42,603 bases of DNA from Spirochaetota bacterium (GCA_029265255.1 JAJUJQ010000013.1:1-42603), one strand, 5' to 3'; counted from the stretch's first letter, positions 32,139 through 39,684 are shown. A program made the numbers and translations. The notes: generated from the sequence alone by a model not told the origin.

Positions 32139-33557
32139 TTATATCCCATACGTCAGGGGATTGTAGGCGGGTTTCGATTTGCTCGCATGTAGTGTTTTTC
32201 TCGGAGCCAGCACTTGCGGATTTTTAGAGAAGTCGCTCATTACCGCATACCTTGTTTCGTCTGCTGCGTGGTCTTCCTGCTCAGTGTCGATGTCCTCAGG
32301 GTTTCTTGGATCAGCGGTAAGGTAAGGGACTGTACGAAGCCAGTGATGGCAATTGTCCATAATAAGCAAAAATGGTTTCCCGTCCTGTCCTGTGGTTTTC
32401 ATGAGTTCATGGACTCGCATCCACCCGTTTATGCGATCATTATTCGCTTTGGTCATGATAAACCCGGCTTCGGTAAAGCTGTCGGCAACACTAGGGCTGT
32501 CGTCGATTTTGGTCCAGCACGCAGGATCGGCGACCATGTGCGTGACGTTCTCGTGGACGCTCATCTCCCACGCGATTCGCGCCACGCTCTTTGCGCCCAT
32601 CTCAATGCCAACGTTGGGGCTGTTGTTCATTCCGTACCACTCTTTGTAGCGAATCATGCGCCCTTCGGGGCTCACCGCCCACCAGCCAATACTGAACGGC
32701 TTTTTATATCCCCAGTCCATTGCTGCAAACCTGAACCACGTATTGTCGAGTGGTTGCTGTTTTATGACGTGTTTCTCCCTGCTGTACTCGCTTAATACCT
32801 GCCCGACTACGATCTCCCAATCTCCGTACCGCAGGGCTTTTACCAAGTGCGGCGCAAACGTATAAAGCCGGCTTTCGTAGTCCGGGTCTTTTTCCATGAG
32901 GATGCGGTTGTCTTCGAGCTTTGCGGGGATGAATATTCTCGAGAGCGTTTTTTCCGGTTCATTCGGGTTCGGTGCGTACACATACACATGCCCTGGCTCG
33001 GCGACGTCGATAAATCTTGCCTTAACCCAGACGTGCCCTGGGCGACCAGGGTTGCCTGTGCTGCGAATAAAACACGGTGCTCCGTGCGGGGATCGGCAGC
33101 AGCCGATCATAAATTCGTAAGGCCCACTCGACGGAAACTCGGTAAGCTCGTCGAACCCGATCCACGGATATTGGTGGCCGTTGTATTTTCCAACGTCTAG
33201 GTCTGAGTCGAGGGATCGGAATCTGAGTGTGGCGTATCCTGGGTATTTTGCGTTTGGCGCGGGGACTCGCCAGATTTTTTGGTCGCCCCCCGTGTAGTAC
33301 GCGCCTTCGATTTTGGTGAAGATTTCTTCTGCCCGCGTGAGGAGCTCGTCGAGCTCTTTGTACGACCGCCTGAAGAGGATGCCTCGCCATGCGCGGCCCC
33401 ATTGAGGCACGTGTTGGAGCCAGTCTCCGAGGAGAAAGTCGCTTTTTCCTCCTCCTTTTGCTCCTCCGAAGAAGAGTTCAAATGCGGGGCAACCCATAGC
33501 CTCGGCTTGTCTTGACTGTGGGGCCCAGACGTACTCTGTGCAATTTTCCGCTGCCAT
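32139..33557 (-). CDS. terL: Terminase large subunit
   Basis: 472 aa from ATG 33557, 10 nt after GAAGGAG; the frame reaches back to 33806 but that part is a shadow of terS. ATPase: Walker A GGAKGGGKS at 31-39, Walker B-like WIGFDELTEF. Nuclease part: MVADPACW and DHAADETRYAVMS near the end, as in TerL proteins. It pumps DNA into the procapsid and cuts it. The N-terminal 120 codons overlap terS in another frame. Confidence 0.95.
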   Translation of the reverse strand: MAAENCTEYVWAPQSRQAEAMGCPAFELFFGGAKGGGKSDFLLGDWLQHVPQWGRAWRGILFRRSYKELDELLTRAEEIFTKIEGAYYTGGDQKIWRVPAPNAKYPGYATLRFRSLDSDLDVGKYNGHQYPWIGFDELTEFPSSGPYEFMIGCCRSPHGAPCFIRSTGNPGRPGHVWVKARFIDVAEPGHVYVYAPNPNEPEKTLSRIFIPAKLEDNRILMEKDPDYESRLYTFAPHLVKALRYGDWEIVVGQVLSEYSREKHVIKQQPLDNTWFRFAAMDWGYKKPFSIGWWAVSPEGRMIRYKEWYGMNNSPNVGIEMGAKSVARIAWEMSVHENVTHMVADPACWTKIDDSPSVADSFTEAGFIMTKANNDRINGWMRVHELMKTTGQDGKPFLLIMDNCHHWLRTVPYLTADPRNPEDIDTEQEDHAADETRYAVMSDFSKNPQVLAPRKTLHASKSKPAYNPLTYGI

Positions 33558-33889
33558 GACTCGATTGTCTCCTTCTGCATCACGAAAATTGCGCCATGCT
33601 GAGAATTTCCATCTAGGTCTACTGCTGATATTGGTACTGGTTCTGGACTTTCGGTGTATTTGGCGATGTGGTTCACGGCCTCCACGCGCCCCTTGAGCGC
33701 CTCCTGCACCATCTTTATAGCGATTGCTGTTTTTCGCGTAACTTTTGTTCCGTCGGGCATATTGATGTCTTTTATTGCCAAAATGGACGAGTATATTTCC
33801 TTCCATGAATCGCCTTTCTTTGGCCTCCCTTTTGGGTTACCGGACACTCCTTTCGGGAAAGGTCGACCTGGTCCTCTATTCCTTGGCAT
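33197..33889 (-). CDS. Terminase small subunit-like (DUF5681 type)
   Basis: 230 aa. The N-terminus GVSGNPKGRPKKGDSWKEIY is the DUF5681 signature, followed by a helical region with RKTAIAIKMVQEALKGRVEAV (to about residue 70), as in small terminases that recognise phage DNA. Start ATG 33889 with AAGGA at 8 nt. Residues from about 112 to 230 are encoded by DNA that also encodes the terL start, and are Ser/Thr/Lys/Glu-rich and low complexity. So either the product is unusually long or the last 120 codons are only a frame that happens to stay open. Confidence 0.8.
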   Translation of the reverse strand: MPRNRGPGRPFPKGVSGNPKGRPKKGDSWKEIYSSILAIKDINMPDGTKVTRKTAIAIKMVQEALKGRVEAVNHIAKYTESPEPVPISAVDLDGNSQHGAIFVMQKETIESWQRKIAQSTSGPHSQDKPRLWVAPHLNSSSEEQKEEEKATFSSETGSNTCLNGAAHGEASSSGGRTKSSTSSSRGQKKSSPKSKARTTRGATKKSGESPRQTQNTQDTPHSDSDPSTQT

Positions 33890-33918
33890 CGCTGAATCCT
33901 TCGCTGTAAATCCCCGTC

Positions 33919-35367
33919 TTATTCATTGAAATACTCTGGCACAAATGCCTGCCATTCAAATGGTTTCCCGTCTTGAATCACCACTGGCTCCAGATGGTGA
34001 TCGAGCATCCAGAGTATCCATCGCTTTATGATTCTGTCCGCCCATTTTAGATCGAGCTCCATGCCGTAAAAAACGCGCCCTGTGCGCTGGCATCCGATCA
34101 GCGTCGAGCCTGAGCCCGTAAAAGCGTCGTAGACTATTTCGCCGGGTTCTGTGTTGTTGATAATTGCCCTGACAGATAGCTCTACTGGTTTCTGATTGTG
34201 ATGGATGTAGTCCTTCTTGGAGTCCGGCGCAACGTGCCACACGTCCGCGCCTTCCATCGTGGCGATATAAACGGGATCGTCTGTGTCTGCCTGTATCGTG
34301 CGGACCTTTTTCCCTTTCGGCGGGTCGCGTTGCACAAATATATGCGATCCGTCAGAAGAGACAAGCGTGACCCCGTTGCCCATGGCGATGAAACCGTCTG
34401 CGCCTCTGCGCGAGGTAATGTGCCACACTGTGGGCTGTCGTCGGTCTCCTGTCCATCTCGGTGTGACGCCTTGGCGAGCACAGTAGAAGCATGGCTCGTG
34501 AGCCAACTGGTATTGGCTTCTGCCCATAACGATCGACGGTTTGACCCAGATGAGGTATTGCTTTTCCTCGAGCCCCGCCGCGATGATTGCGCGCTCAAAT
34601 TCCGCTCGTGTCGCGCTCGCGTGCCAGATGTAAAAAGCCGCATCCTCGATCGAATGCTTGGCGGCCAGGCGGAACGCCGGGGTGAGGAGCTTCTCCAGCT
34701 CGAGCCCCTTCTTCTCGTCGTTCATGATGCCGCCTTCGGCGGAGTCGTAGTCTACGCCGTAGGGTGGGTCAGTAAACACGAGCTGTGCGGCCTGCGATTC
34801 AAAGAGGGCTGCGACGTCCTTTGCGCTGGTGGAGTCTCCGACCTTGATGCGGTGCGGGCCTAGCTGCCAGAGTTCGCCGGCCCTGCATATCTTTGGGGCG
34901 GTCTCCGGCTCGTCGTCGTCCCCGAGCTCTTCCTCGTCCGCTTTGATGGCCTCGAGGCGTAGTTCTCCGGTGGGGAGCCTCAGGTCGAGGTCAAGCTCCA
35001 TGTCGGCGGTAAACTCCTTGAGCCCCTCCATTGTAAAGTCTCCGTACTGGCTTGAAATTCCAAGAAGCTTATCTTTTGCGTCCTCGATGTTATCCGCCTT
35101 GATCACGTCATATGGTAGGGGAGGAATGGAGTAGCCCTGGGCCTGAAGTTCGAGAAGTGCCCGTGTTCGCTGGTGCCCATCGAGCAGGTACTTTCTGCCA
35201 TCGTGAATCCAGATATGGAACGGGACATTGAACCCGTGCTTCAATATCCTATTTTTTAGCTTCTCGAGGTTCTTCCGGTTGATGGTCTTTAAGTTGCCCT
35301 GGAACCCCGAGACTTCCGCCAGCTCAACGACGTCTGCGGCGCTGCAGGTTATTTGTATTTCCTTCAT
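33919..35367 (-). CDS. ParB-like domain fused to DNA methyltransferase
   Basis: 482 aa from ATG 35367 (GAGGAAGAGC upstream); the frame before it overlaps another gene. Residues 1-140 are ParB/sulfiredoxin-type (DGHQRTRAL at 63-71), and an acidic linker follows. The methyltransferase has DPPY at 200-203 (motif IV) before FTGSG at 416-420 (motif I, SAM binding), the beta-class order; DPPY suits N6-adenine or N4-cytosine methylation. No restriction enzyme gene is near, so it is an orphan enzyme that could protect phage DNA or mark sites for regulation or packaging. Confidence 0.92.
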   Translation of the reverse strand: MKEIQITCSAADVVELAEVSGFQGNLKTINRKNLEKLKNRILKHGFNVPFHIWIHDGRKYLLDGHQRTRALLELQAQGYSIPPLPYDVIKADNIEDAKDKLLGISSQYGDFTMEGLKEFTADMELDLDLRLPTGELRLEAIKADEEELGDDDEPETAPKICRAGELWQLGPHRIKVGDSTSAKDVAALFESQAAQLVFTDPPYGVDYDSAEGGIMNDEKKGLELEKLLTPAFRLAAKHSIEDAAFYIWHASATRAEFERAIIAAGLEEKQYLIWVKPSIVMGRSQYQLAHEPCFYCARQGVTPRWTGDRRQPTVWHITSRRGADGFIAMGNGVTLVSSDGSHIFVQRDPPKGKKVRTIQADTDDPVYIATMEGADVWHVAPDSKKDYIHHNQKPVELSVRAIINNTEPGEIVYDAFTGSGSTLIGCQRTGRVFYGMELDLKWADRIIKRWILWMLDHHLEPVVIQDGKPFEWQAFVPEYFNE

Positions 35368-35497
35368 GCTCTTCCTCTTTTTTATGGGGAATCGGGAGAC
35401 CTTTGTTTTTTCTGAGCCACCCATGCGTGATGAGCCGCCACACCGCATCGTCGCGTTCCTGGTTGTCGGGTGCGACAGCCCGTTCGGTGTAGCTCAT
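35324..35497 (-). CDS. Small basic unknown protein
   Basis: 57 aa, starting at ATG 35497 inside the stop of the preceding gene (ATGA) and running 44 nt into the start of the methyltransferase gene. Acidic/aromatic start (DDAVWRLITHGWLRKNKG) and a C-terminal run of arginine (QRRRRR). Predicted by coupling and length only; it may bind nucleic acid. Confidence 0.5.
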   Translation of the reverse strand: MSYTERAVAPDNQERDDAVWRLITHGWLRKNKGLPIPHKKEEEHEGNTNNLQRRRRR

Positions 35498-35691
35498 CGT
35501 TTTCTCCGTTCAGCGATACGCGCGAGAATCGCATCAAGCTCACGCTCCTGTTTTTCCCATCGACGCGCTGCTTCCTGGTCGATTGCATCCTCGATTGCCG
35601 CGTCTCTTCTGTCATCCGCTTCCTCATCGTACTCCTCGAACAGCCATTGCGGCTCCACACGGTCTGGAACATCCCCAAATACGCCACCCAT
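35494..35691 (-). CDS. Small acidic unknown protein
   Basis: 65 aa with a strong ribosome site (AGGAGG, 5 nt before ATG 35691). Starts MGGVFGDVPDRVEPQWLFEE and continues as a charged helix rich in Asp, Glu, Ala and Arg. No membrane segment. Unknown role in the early region. Confidence 0.65.
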   Translation of the reverse strand: MGGVFGDVPDRVEPQWLFEEYDEEADDRRDAAIEDAIDQEAARRWEKQERELDAILARIAERRKR

Positions 35692-35716
35692 GACACCCTC
35701 CTGTTCTGCTTGACGA

Positions 35717-35812
35717 TCACCGCCATACGAATCCCCACAAAAGGGGGACCGCTAAAATAAGCGGAATTCCAATGATCGCCGCTGCCAAAATCTCTCTGGT
35801 CGCCTTTTTCAT
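35717..35812 (-). CDS. 31-aa single-span membrane peptide
   Basis: ATG 35812 follows AAGGAGG by 5 nt. One hydrophobic helix (ILAAAIIGIPLILAVPLLWG) with Lys/Arg before it. It precedes the 65-aa gene by about 25 bp. Small early membrane peptide of unknown role. Confidence 0.5.
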   Translation of the reverse strand: MKKATREILAAAIIGIPLILAVPLLWGFVWR

Positions 35813-35840
35813 GTTTTCCTCCTTGTGCCTGGTGCACTAG

Positions 35841-35875
35841 GGCCGCAGTTAGAATTGCTGTTTTTTCCTGCGGCC
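35841..35875. promoter_or_regulatory. 8-bp-stem hairpin in the early-region gap
   Basis: GGCCGCAG (35841-35848) and CTGCGGCC (35868-35875) are perfect inverted copies with a 19-nt loop. It lies in the 85-bp gap before the 31-aa peptide gene, next to a weak copy of the AGTACG palindrome. It may be a binding site or message hairpin; the loop is A/T-rich, and no T-run follows, so a terminator is unlikely. Confidence 0.4.
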
Positions 35876-35897
35876 TAAAGTCCTTATGCACGTACTT

Positions 35898-36116
35898 TTA
35901 TTCTAAAGCCTCGAGCTTCTTCAGCGCAATATGGAGCTCTCTTTCCAGACGTATACTGACGCTCGTTTGTGCCTTGGATTCTTCGAGGAGTTCCCGAAGA
36001 TCTCGAGCATCATCTTTTGTAAAAGGCACCAGCATCCTCTGTCCTTCGCGCATCCCTTTGAGCGCGGTCTCTATTCGCCCGATTATGTACTCGCAGCGTG
36101 TTTCAGTGAGACTCAT
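35898..36116 (-). CDS. Unknown helical protein
   Basis: 72 aa, charged and helical throughout (DDARDLRELLEESKAQ), no membrane segment. Overlaps the end of the 158-aa gene by 14 nt. Unknown early function. Confidence 0.65.
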   Translation of the reverse strand: MSLTETRCEYIIGRIETALKGMREGQRMLVPFTKDDARDLRELLEESKAQTSVSIRLERELHIALKKLEALE

Positions 36117-36579
36117 GTGTTCCCCCTGCCTGTAGTTTGGCTTTTATTTTTTTTTCGATTTCCTCGTATTCTTGCAATAGCTTGGTTATTTCTTCTTTTT
36201 CGTTTTTCACCATTGCACAGAATTCGATTTCGTATTTTCTCACGATCGCCCGGAGTATCTCGTTTTCATGTTCCTGTATGTACTCGATCAAATAGTTTCT
36301 CGCTCTGTCTGGGTTGATGAGCTTTTTAAAAAACTCATATTTAGTGCCACTAATGGTCTTTATGCACGCGTCGAATGTTATCCTTGCTTCAAATAGCGCG
36401 CTCTGCGAATTGGCGTTGAATCCGACTTGATATCCATCAACGGGGTCGGGATATTCTCTAAATCTTTTTATTGCCTCTTCTTCGATCTCGCTTTTTATGT
36501 TTCGGAGAACGTCTGCGTCGTGCCGCAATTCTTCGATCATGCCGATATTATCTGATGCGCTGCGTGCGTTAAATTTCAT
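36103..36579 (-). CDS. Unknown helical protein, 158 aa
   Basis: Helical, Glu/Lys/Ile-rich, with possible coiled-coil in the last 60 residues. No motif that I recognise. Overlaps the 57-aa gene upstream and the 72-aa gene downstream, so these three form a coupled early unit. Confidence 0.7.
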   Translation of the reverse strand: MKFNARSASDNIGMIEELRHDADVLRNIKSEIEEEAIKRFREYPDPVDGYQVGFNANSQSALFEARITFDACIKTISGTKYEFFKKLINPDRARNYLIEYIQEHENEILRAIVRKYEIEFCAMVKNEKEEITKLLQEYEEIEKKIKAKLQAGGTHESH

Positions 36580-36742
36580 GCTTTGCCTCCTGTACTGTCT
36601 CTACGATCTCTTTTATTACCTGATCGATCGGTGTCGGGTTGTTGCCCGGAAACTTATTTTGATCGAGGTACAACCCTTTTCGATGGTACTCCATGCGCAA
36701 AGCTTCAAACTGCTGTAGTGTGATGTCAATGGTTACTTTCAT
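36569..36742 (-). CDS. Small unknown protein, 57 aa
   Basis: ATG 36742 with AAGAAGGAG 7 nt upstream. Begins MKVTIDITLQQFEALRMEYH, ends in a helical KEIVETVQEAKHEI. The N-terminal strand-then-helix pattern could be a ribbon-helix-helix-like fold. Overlaps the next gene by 11 nt. Confidence 0.6.
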   Translation of the reverse strand: MKVTIDITLQQFEALRMEYHRKGLYLDQNKFPGNNPTPIDQVIKEIVETVQEAKHEI

Positions 36743-36780
36743 CGTGCATCTCCTTCTTTAAGGGCTCATTTTCTGATGGC

Positions 36781-37284
36781 TCATCTCATAAGCCTCTTGA
36801 GTCTTTCTTTGATTTTATGATTCAGTTTTCGATACCGTTGTATCTCACTGATTAGTGTTTCGCGGGGGAGCCTTGTGTGACCATAGAAGTCACGCAGACG
36901 TTCGAGCTCTTTAACCGCCTCCTCTCCGATCTCCTCAATGAGCCGCTCCTTGAATACTTCGTGCCTCCCTTCCTCGAACGTGTTGCATTTTGGGCACTGC
37001 GGTCTGATGTTGCGCAGATCCCATCTAGTTCCTCGCCAAACCCTAGATATAAAGTGCCCCGCGTGCATCTCTTTAACGAGCCCTATTTTGTCACAGGTGT
37101 AGCATTTTACGTATTGGCCATCATCGTTCGCGTAGGTCATCCGAACGTAGTATGAAACCTCGCGGTCAAGCAGATGCTCAAGTTCGCTGTGCGTCATCTG
37201 TTCAAGCGTCCGTTTTTCTCTCTTGTGGCTCATGTTGGGTTTCCTCTGGGCTTTCGTCTTCACCCCCCATTTCTTAGTGAACAT
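36781..37284 (-). CDS. ninG: NinG-like recombination nuclease
   Basis: 167 aa from ATG 37284, which has AAAGGAG about 5 nt upstream. CYTCDKI, MHAGHFISR, TRWDLRNIRPQCPKCN and a trailing RLPRETLISEI are the zinc-binding and HNH-like signatures of lambda NinG (Rap), which cuts branched recombination intermediates. The neighbouring RecT and YqaJ genes support a recombination role. Overlaps the replication gene by 11 nt. Confidence 0.9.
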   Translation of the reverse strand: MFTKKWGVKTKAQRKPNMSHKREKRTLEQMTHSELEHLLDREVSYYVRMTYANDDGQYVKCYTCDKIGLVKEMHAGHFISRVWRGTRWDLRNIRPQCPKCNTFEEGRHEVFKERLIEEIGEEAVKELERLRDFYGHTRLPRETLISEIQRYRKLNHKIKERLKRLMR

Positions 37285-37888
37285 CTTTACTCCTTTCGGC
37301 GAGTTCTGCGATCGCACGCCTTATACCCTCTTTAACCGAGAATTGATCTATGCCGGCGGCCCGCATTTCAAACGGGCCGCCAGGCTGTGGAAAACTCATA
37401 GTCTTCTTGACGCCGATGCGCTGATCAGAATCAGAATCAGTATCTGTATCAGAATCAGTATCAGAATCAGAATCAGAATCAGAATAGTTCGAGGGATATG
37501 GATACCCCTCGATACGGTATCGATACCCTATCTCTACCAATAGCTCTTTTATCTTGTCTGGTAGTTTGCGGAGGATGGCATCGATACCCTGTTTTATCTT
37601 TGAACGCTCCTCGGGACGCTGATGCTGCGGCCAGGATGGGAGGATCATGTAGCCGTCTCGCAAGTATGCTTTCCCCGCCTTCTCAAACTTTGCTAGAATA
37701 TGCCCTACGGTGTCTGAATTGAAGCCTGTATCAAAGCAGATGCGTCGAATGGTGATCTGGTAGACACCAGCGATGTTCGTGAGCGGGTTCGTCATGAGGT
37801 ACAGGTACAAAAGCTTCTCGCTCGGATCCAATGTCGTTATCCATTCATCGTCCCAGAAACTCGTGGATATATATCGCTGTGTCGCCAT
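37274..37888 (-). CDS. Replication initiator-like protein with Ser/Asp repeat linker
   Basis: 204 aa. The N-terminal domain (MATQRYISTSFWDDEWITTL, KLLYLYLMTNPLTNIAGVYQ, RRICFDTGFNSDTVGHIL) is the winged-helix-like start seen in phage replisome-organiser and DnaD-like proteins. A linker of Ser/Asp/Thr repeats (about 135-155) follows, then a short basic C-terminal helical part. No DnaD or helicase-loader domain is visible. Probably helps open the phage origin and uses host helicase. Confidence 0.75.
   Translation of the reverse strand: MATQRYISTSFWDDEWITTLDPSEKLLYLYLMTNPLTNIAGVYQITIRRICFDTGFNSDTVGHILAKFEKAGKAYLRDGYMILPSWPQHQRPEERSKIKQGIDAILRKLPDKIKELLVEIGYRYRIEGYPYPSNYSDSDSDSDTDSDTDTDSDSDQRIGVKKTMSFPQPGGPFEMRAAGIDQFSVKEGIRRAIAELAERSKDVH
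37424..37486. repeat. Hexanucleotide tandem repeat (Ser/Asp coding)
   Basis: About ten imperfect copies of CAGAAT/CAGTAT-type units, encoding alternating Ser-Asp(/Thr-Asp) on the minus strand in the middle of the replication gene. Length is a multiple of 3 in units, so gain or loss of repeats would change linker length but not frame. Confidence 0.9.
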
Positions 37889-37889
37889 A

Positions 37890-38033
37890 TTACCCCCTCA
37901 CTCCAAACAAAAGGCAAAGGGCAAATACAAAAAGCGCGGCGAGGAGTAGTTGCCCTATTACCCCTAGCGGGTTTATTCGTGCGATCCAGACCGTGAATTT
38001 CTGGCCTCTCCATTCCTTGCGGGTCCGGGTCAT
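37890..38033 (-). CDS. 47-aa membrane protein
   Basis: Starts at ATG 38033, overlapping the stop of the 109-aa gene (ATGA). Basic N-terminus (TRTRKEWRGQKF) and one hydrophobic C-terminal helix (LGVIGQLLLAALFVFALCLL). Its stop TAA is 1 base before the replication gene ATG. Unknown early membrane protein. Confidence 0.65.
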   Translation of the reverse strand: MTRTRKEWRGQKFTVWIARINPLGVIGQLLLAALFVFALCLLFGVRG

Positions 38034-38359
38034 ACTCGCTCCCTGAGCGCGCGCTTCTCGAACGCCCCGCGCAGATCCGGCTCTTGGGCCTCTATCAGCC
38101 TTACATAGCGCGACCGAAAATTGTTGTTGAGTTTGTAGTCGTCCCCATCTGTCTGGATCGCATACTGCCACCTGAGAATTTCAAAGAGGGCGCCGATCCC
38201 TATTCGTCTTTTTGGATTTTTTTCTCGAAACGCTCGTGCGAGGCGAACCAGGTTCCTGTACACGTGGGGATTCGCCTCGTGGAACGCTTCAAATCGCTCT
38301 TGTATGGTGCCTTCCTTTAGCTGCACATGGAGGTTCGGGAAAAGCTCAAGCTGTTGCAT
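38030..38359 (-). CDS. Conserved-type phage protein, 109 aa
   Basis: Starts MQQLELFPNLHVQLKEGTIQ; the segments FEAFHEANPHVYRNLVRLAR, RIGIGALFEILRWQYAI, and NNNFRSRYVRLIEAQEPDL match a small protein I recall from many phages and prophages, without assigned function. Ribosome site AAGGAG 7 nt before ATG 38359. Confidence 0.78.
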   Translation of the reverse strand: MQQLELFPNLHVQLKEGTIQERFEAFHEANPHVYRNLVRLARAFREKNPKRRIGIGALFEILRWQYAIQTDGDDYKLNNNFRSRYVRLIEAQEPDLRGAFEKRALRERV

Positions 38360-38376
38360 CTTATTCTCCTTTAAGG

Positions 38377-38390
38377 CGGGGTTGCCCCCG
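38377..38390 (-). promoter_or_regulatory. GCAA-tetraloop hairpin after recT
   Basis: On minus-strand RNA CGGGG-GCAA-CCCCG forms a short stem with a GNRA loop in the 42-nt gap after the recT stop. No U-run follows. It resembles the hairpins at 27821-27838 and 27186-27204. Confidence 0.5.
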
Positions 38391-38401
38391 TCCGTGTGTT
38401 T

Positions 38402-39442
38402 TTAGAAGATGCCCAGAGAGTCCGTATCAGAGGACATTGGTGGCTCTGGTTTTCTTGCCGGATATTCCGCGACTCTCGCCGCTTGTCGTGTCGCCTTCAA
38501 TGCTTCCTCGAACGTCTTTGAGAGGGGTCGCCCAATTTCCTTTTTGGGCTCCTCTGTGGAGGGAGCATGATGTTCCATTTTTGGGGCTGCATCTGCTACT
38601 GGCTGACTCATGTCAGCCTGGCTCCTTTTTTCTTCCTCAGAGACGGGTTCAATAACTGGGTTGTCTGGCGGTGGGGGAAGCATTTCTGCTGGCGGAGCCG
38701 AAATCCTGATCTCCTCCTCCTGCTCTACCTTACCCGCCGCCTCGAGTGCCTCGATCGAAATGGGGCAGAGCTTTAGGGTCTTAATGACGACGGTTTTGAT
38801 CGCCATCTCATCAAAATTGGTGTCCCACACCGACTCCTGATCGTCAAATTTCTGCTTATGCGCTTTGGAGTAGCGGTCCCTGTGCTTCTCGGCATCCTTC
38901 TTCGACATCACCCCGAATTGGTAGCCGCCGTTTTCGAGCTCCACGAGGCAATAGTACGCTATTGGCTCGCCCCGCTCCTCGCGGATGTTGATGCGGTGGG
39001 TCAGGTGCCGCCCCTGCCCGAGTTCGACTTCGAAAAAGTCGTGCTCATAGACCGTTTCTGCCACGATCGACTTTATTGTCTGGCTTCTCCTGGCCAAGAC
39101 AATGAGTCCCTTGTAGCCAAGCTGAAAATGGCAGGTCATTACCTTCGCCCTCGACCCGTCCGGCAGGTACTTTGTCTCGTTGTAGGGGATGAGCCACGCC
39201 TGGCCCAAAAGCCGGCCAACTTCGAGGCCGTATCGCGCGGACTCAAGCAGACTCTGAAAAATCGAGAGCTTGTCACATTTCTGGAGTTTTGGGTTGTTTG
39301 CGATCTCGAGGCTCGCGGCGGTGATGAATCGCCCTACATCGATCGTCCCCTTGGGGATCGCCTCCAGGAATCTCGCCTGATTTTGGTCGAGCCACTCGCG
39401 CATGGTTTGTGGCTTTTTCTGGCCAACTGCATTTTCGCTCAT
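38402..39442 (-). CDS. recT: RecT-family single-strand annealing protein
   Basis: 346 aa. Residues 1-225 match RecT: KCDKLSIFQSLLESARYGLE, GQAWLIPY, TCHFQLGYKGLIVLARRS, and WDTNFDEMAIKTVVIKTLKL near 205-230. The C-terminal 110 residues are a Pro/Glu-rich linker ending in an acidic-hydrophobic tip (DTDSLGIF). RecT anneals strands made by the partner exonuclease. Start ATG 39442 overlaps the stop of the small gene upstream. Confidence 0.92.
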   Translation of the reverse strand: MSENAVGQKKPQTMREWLDQNQARFLEAIPKGTIDVGRFITAASLEIANNPKLQKCDKLSIFQSLLESARYGLEVGRLLGQAWLIPYNETKYLPDGSRAKVMTCHFQLGYKGLIVLARRSQTIKSIVAETVYEHDFFEVELGQGRHLTHRINIREERGEPIAYYCLVELENGGYQFGVMSKKDAEKHRDRYSKAHKQKFDDQESVWDTNFDEMAIKTVVIKTLKLCPISIEALEAAGKVEQEEEIRISAPPAEMLPPPPDNPVIEPVSEEEKRSQADMSQPVADAAPKMEHHAPSTEEPKKEIGRPLSKTFEEALKATRQAARVAEYPARKPEPPMSSDTDSLGIF

Positions 39443-39684
39443 TCTTCGTCCTCCTTTTTTCCTCTAGGCTGCTGCTGCGCTACCGCTACGGGGTTTTCAT
39501 CCTTGTATCCGTACCTACTTTCAAACCTTGCTCGCTCCGCGTCTGTAAGCGGGTTTTTTCGCATTTGGGCAAACACTGCAAACCGGGCAAGATTGGAGGC
39601 GTTGCCATATCCTTTCACCTCCGCATACTGTTCTATCCATTCCCTGTCTTCTTCGCATACCGAAAACTGAATCGTTTTATTCAT
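39439..39684 (-). CDS. Small RHH-like protein with NPVAVAQQQP segment
   Basis: 81 aa. Residues 1-50 (TIQFSVCEEDREWIEQYAEV then NASNLARFAVFAQM) look like a ribbon-helix-helix fold. Residues 60-81 end with YGYKDENPVAVAQQQPRGKK and acidic residues. The DNA coding that segment is the 32-bp repeat also present in the giant gene. It starts inside the YqaJ gene stop (overlap of 4 nt) and ends in the RecT start, so the three are coupled. Confidence 0.7.
   Translation of the reverse strand: MNKTIQFSVCEEDREWIEQYAEVKGYGNASNLARFAVFAQMRKNPLTDAERARFESRYGYKDENPVAVAQQQPRGKKEDEE
39466..39497 (-). repeat. 32-bp dispersed repeat, copy in the RHH-like gene
   Basis: Identical to 16914-16945 and read in the same frame (NPVAVAQQQP). 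It lies near the C-terminal end of the RHH-like gene. Confidence 0.9.

Noticed and set aside
33558..33806. Upstream extension of the terL frame
   Set aside because: It overlaps terS; the strong ribosome site is before 33557 and TerL motifs begin right after.
35382..35891. 169-codon minus-strand frame in the early region
   Set aside because: It mixes parts of three small genes that each have their own ribosome site (35717-35812, 35494-35691, 35324-35497).
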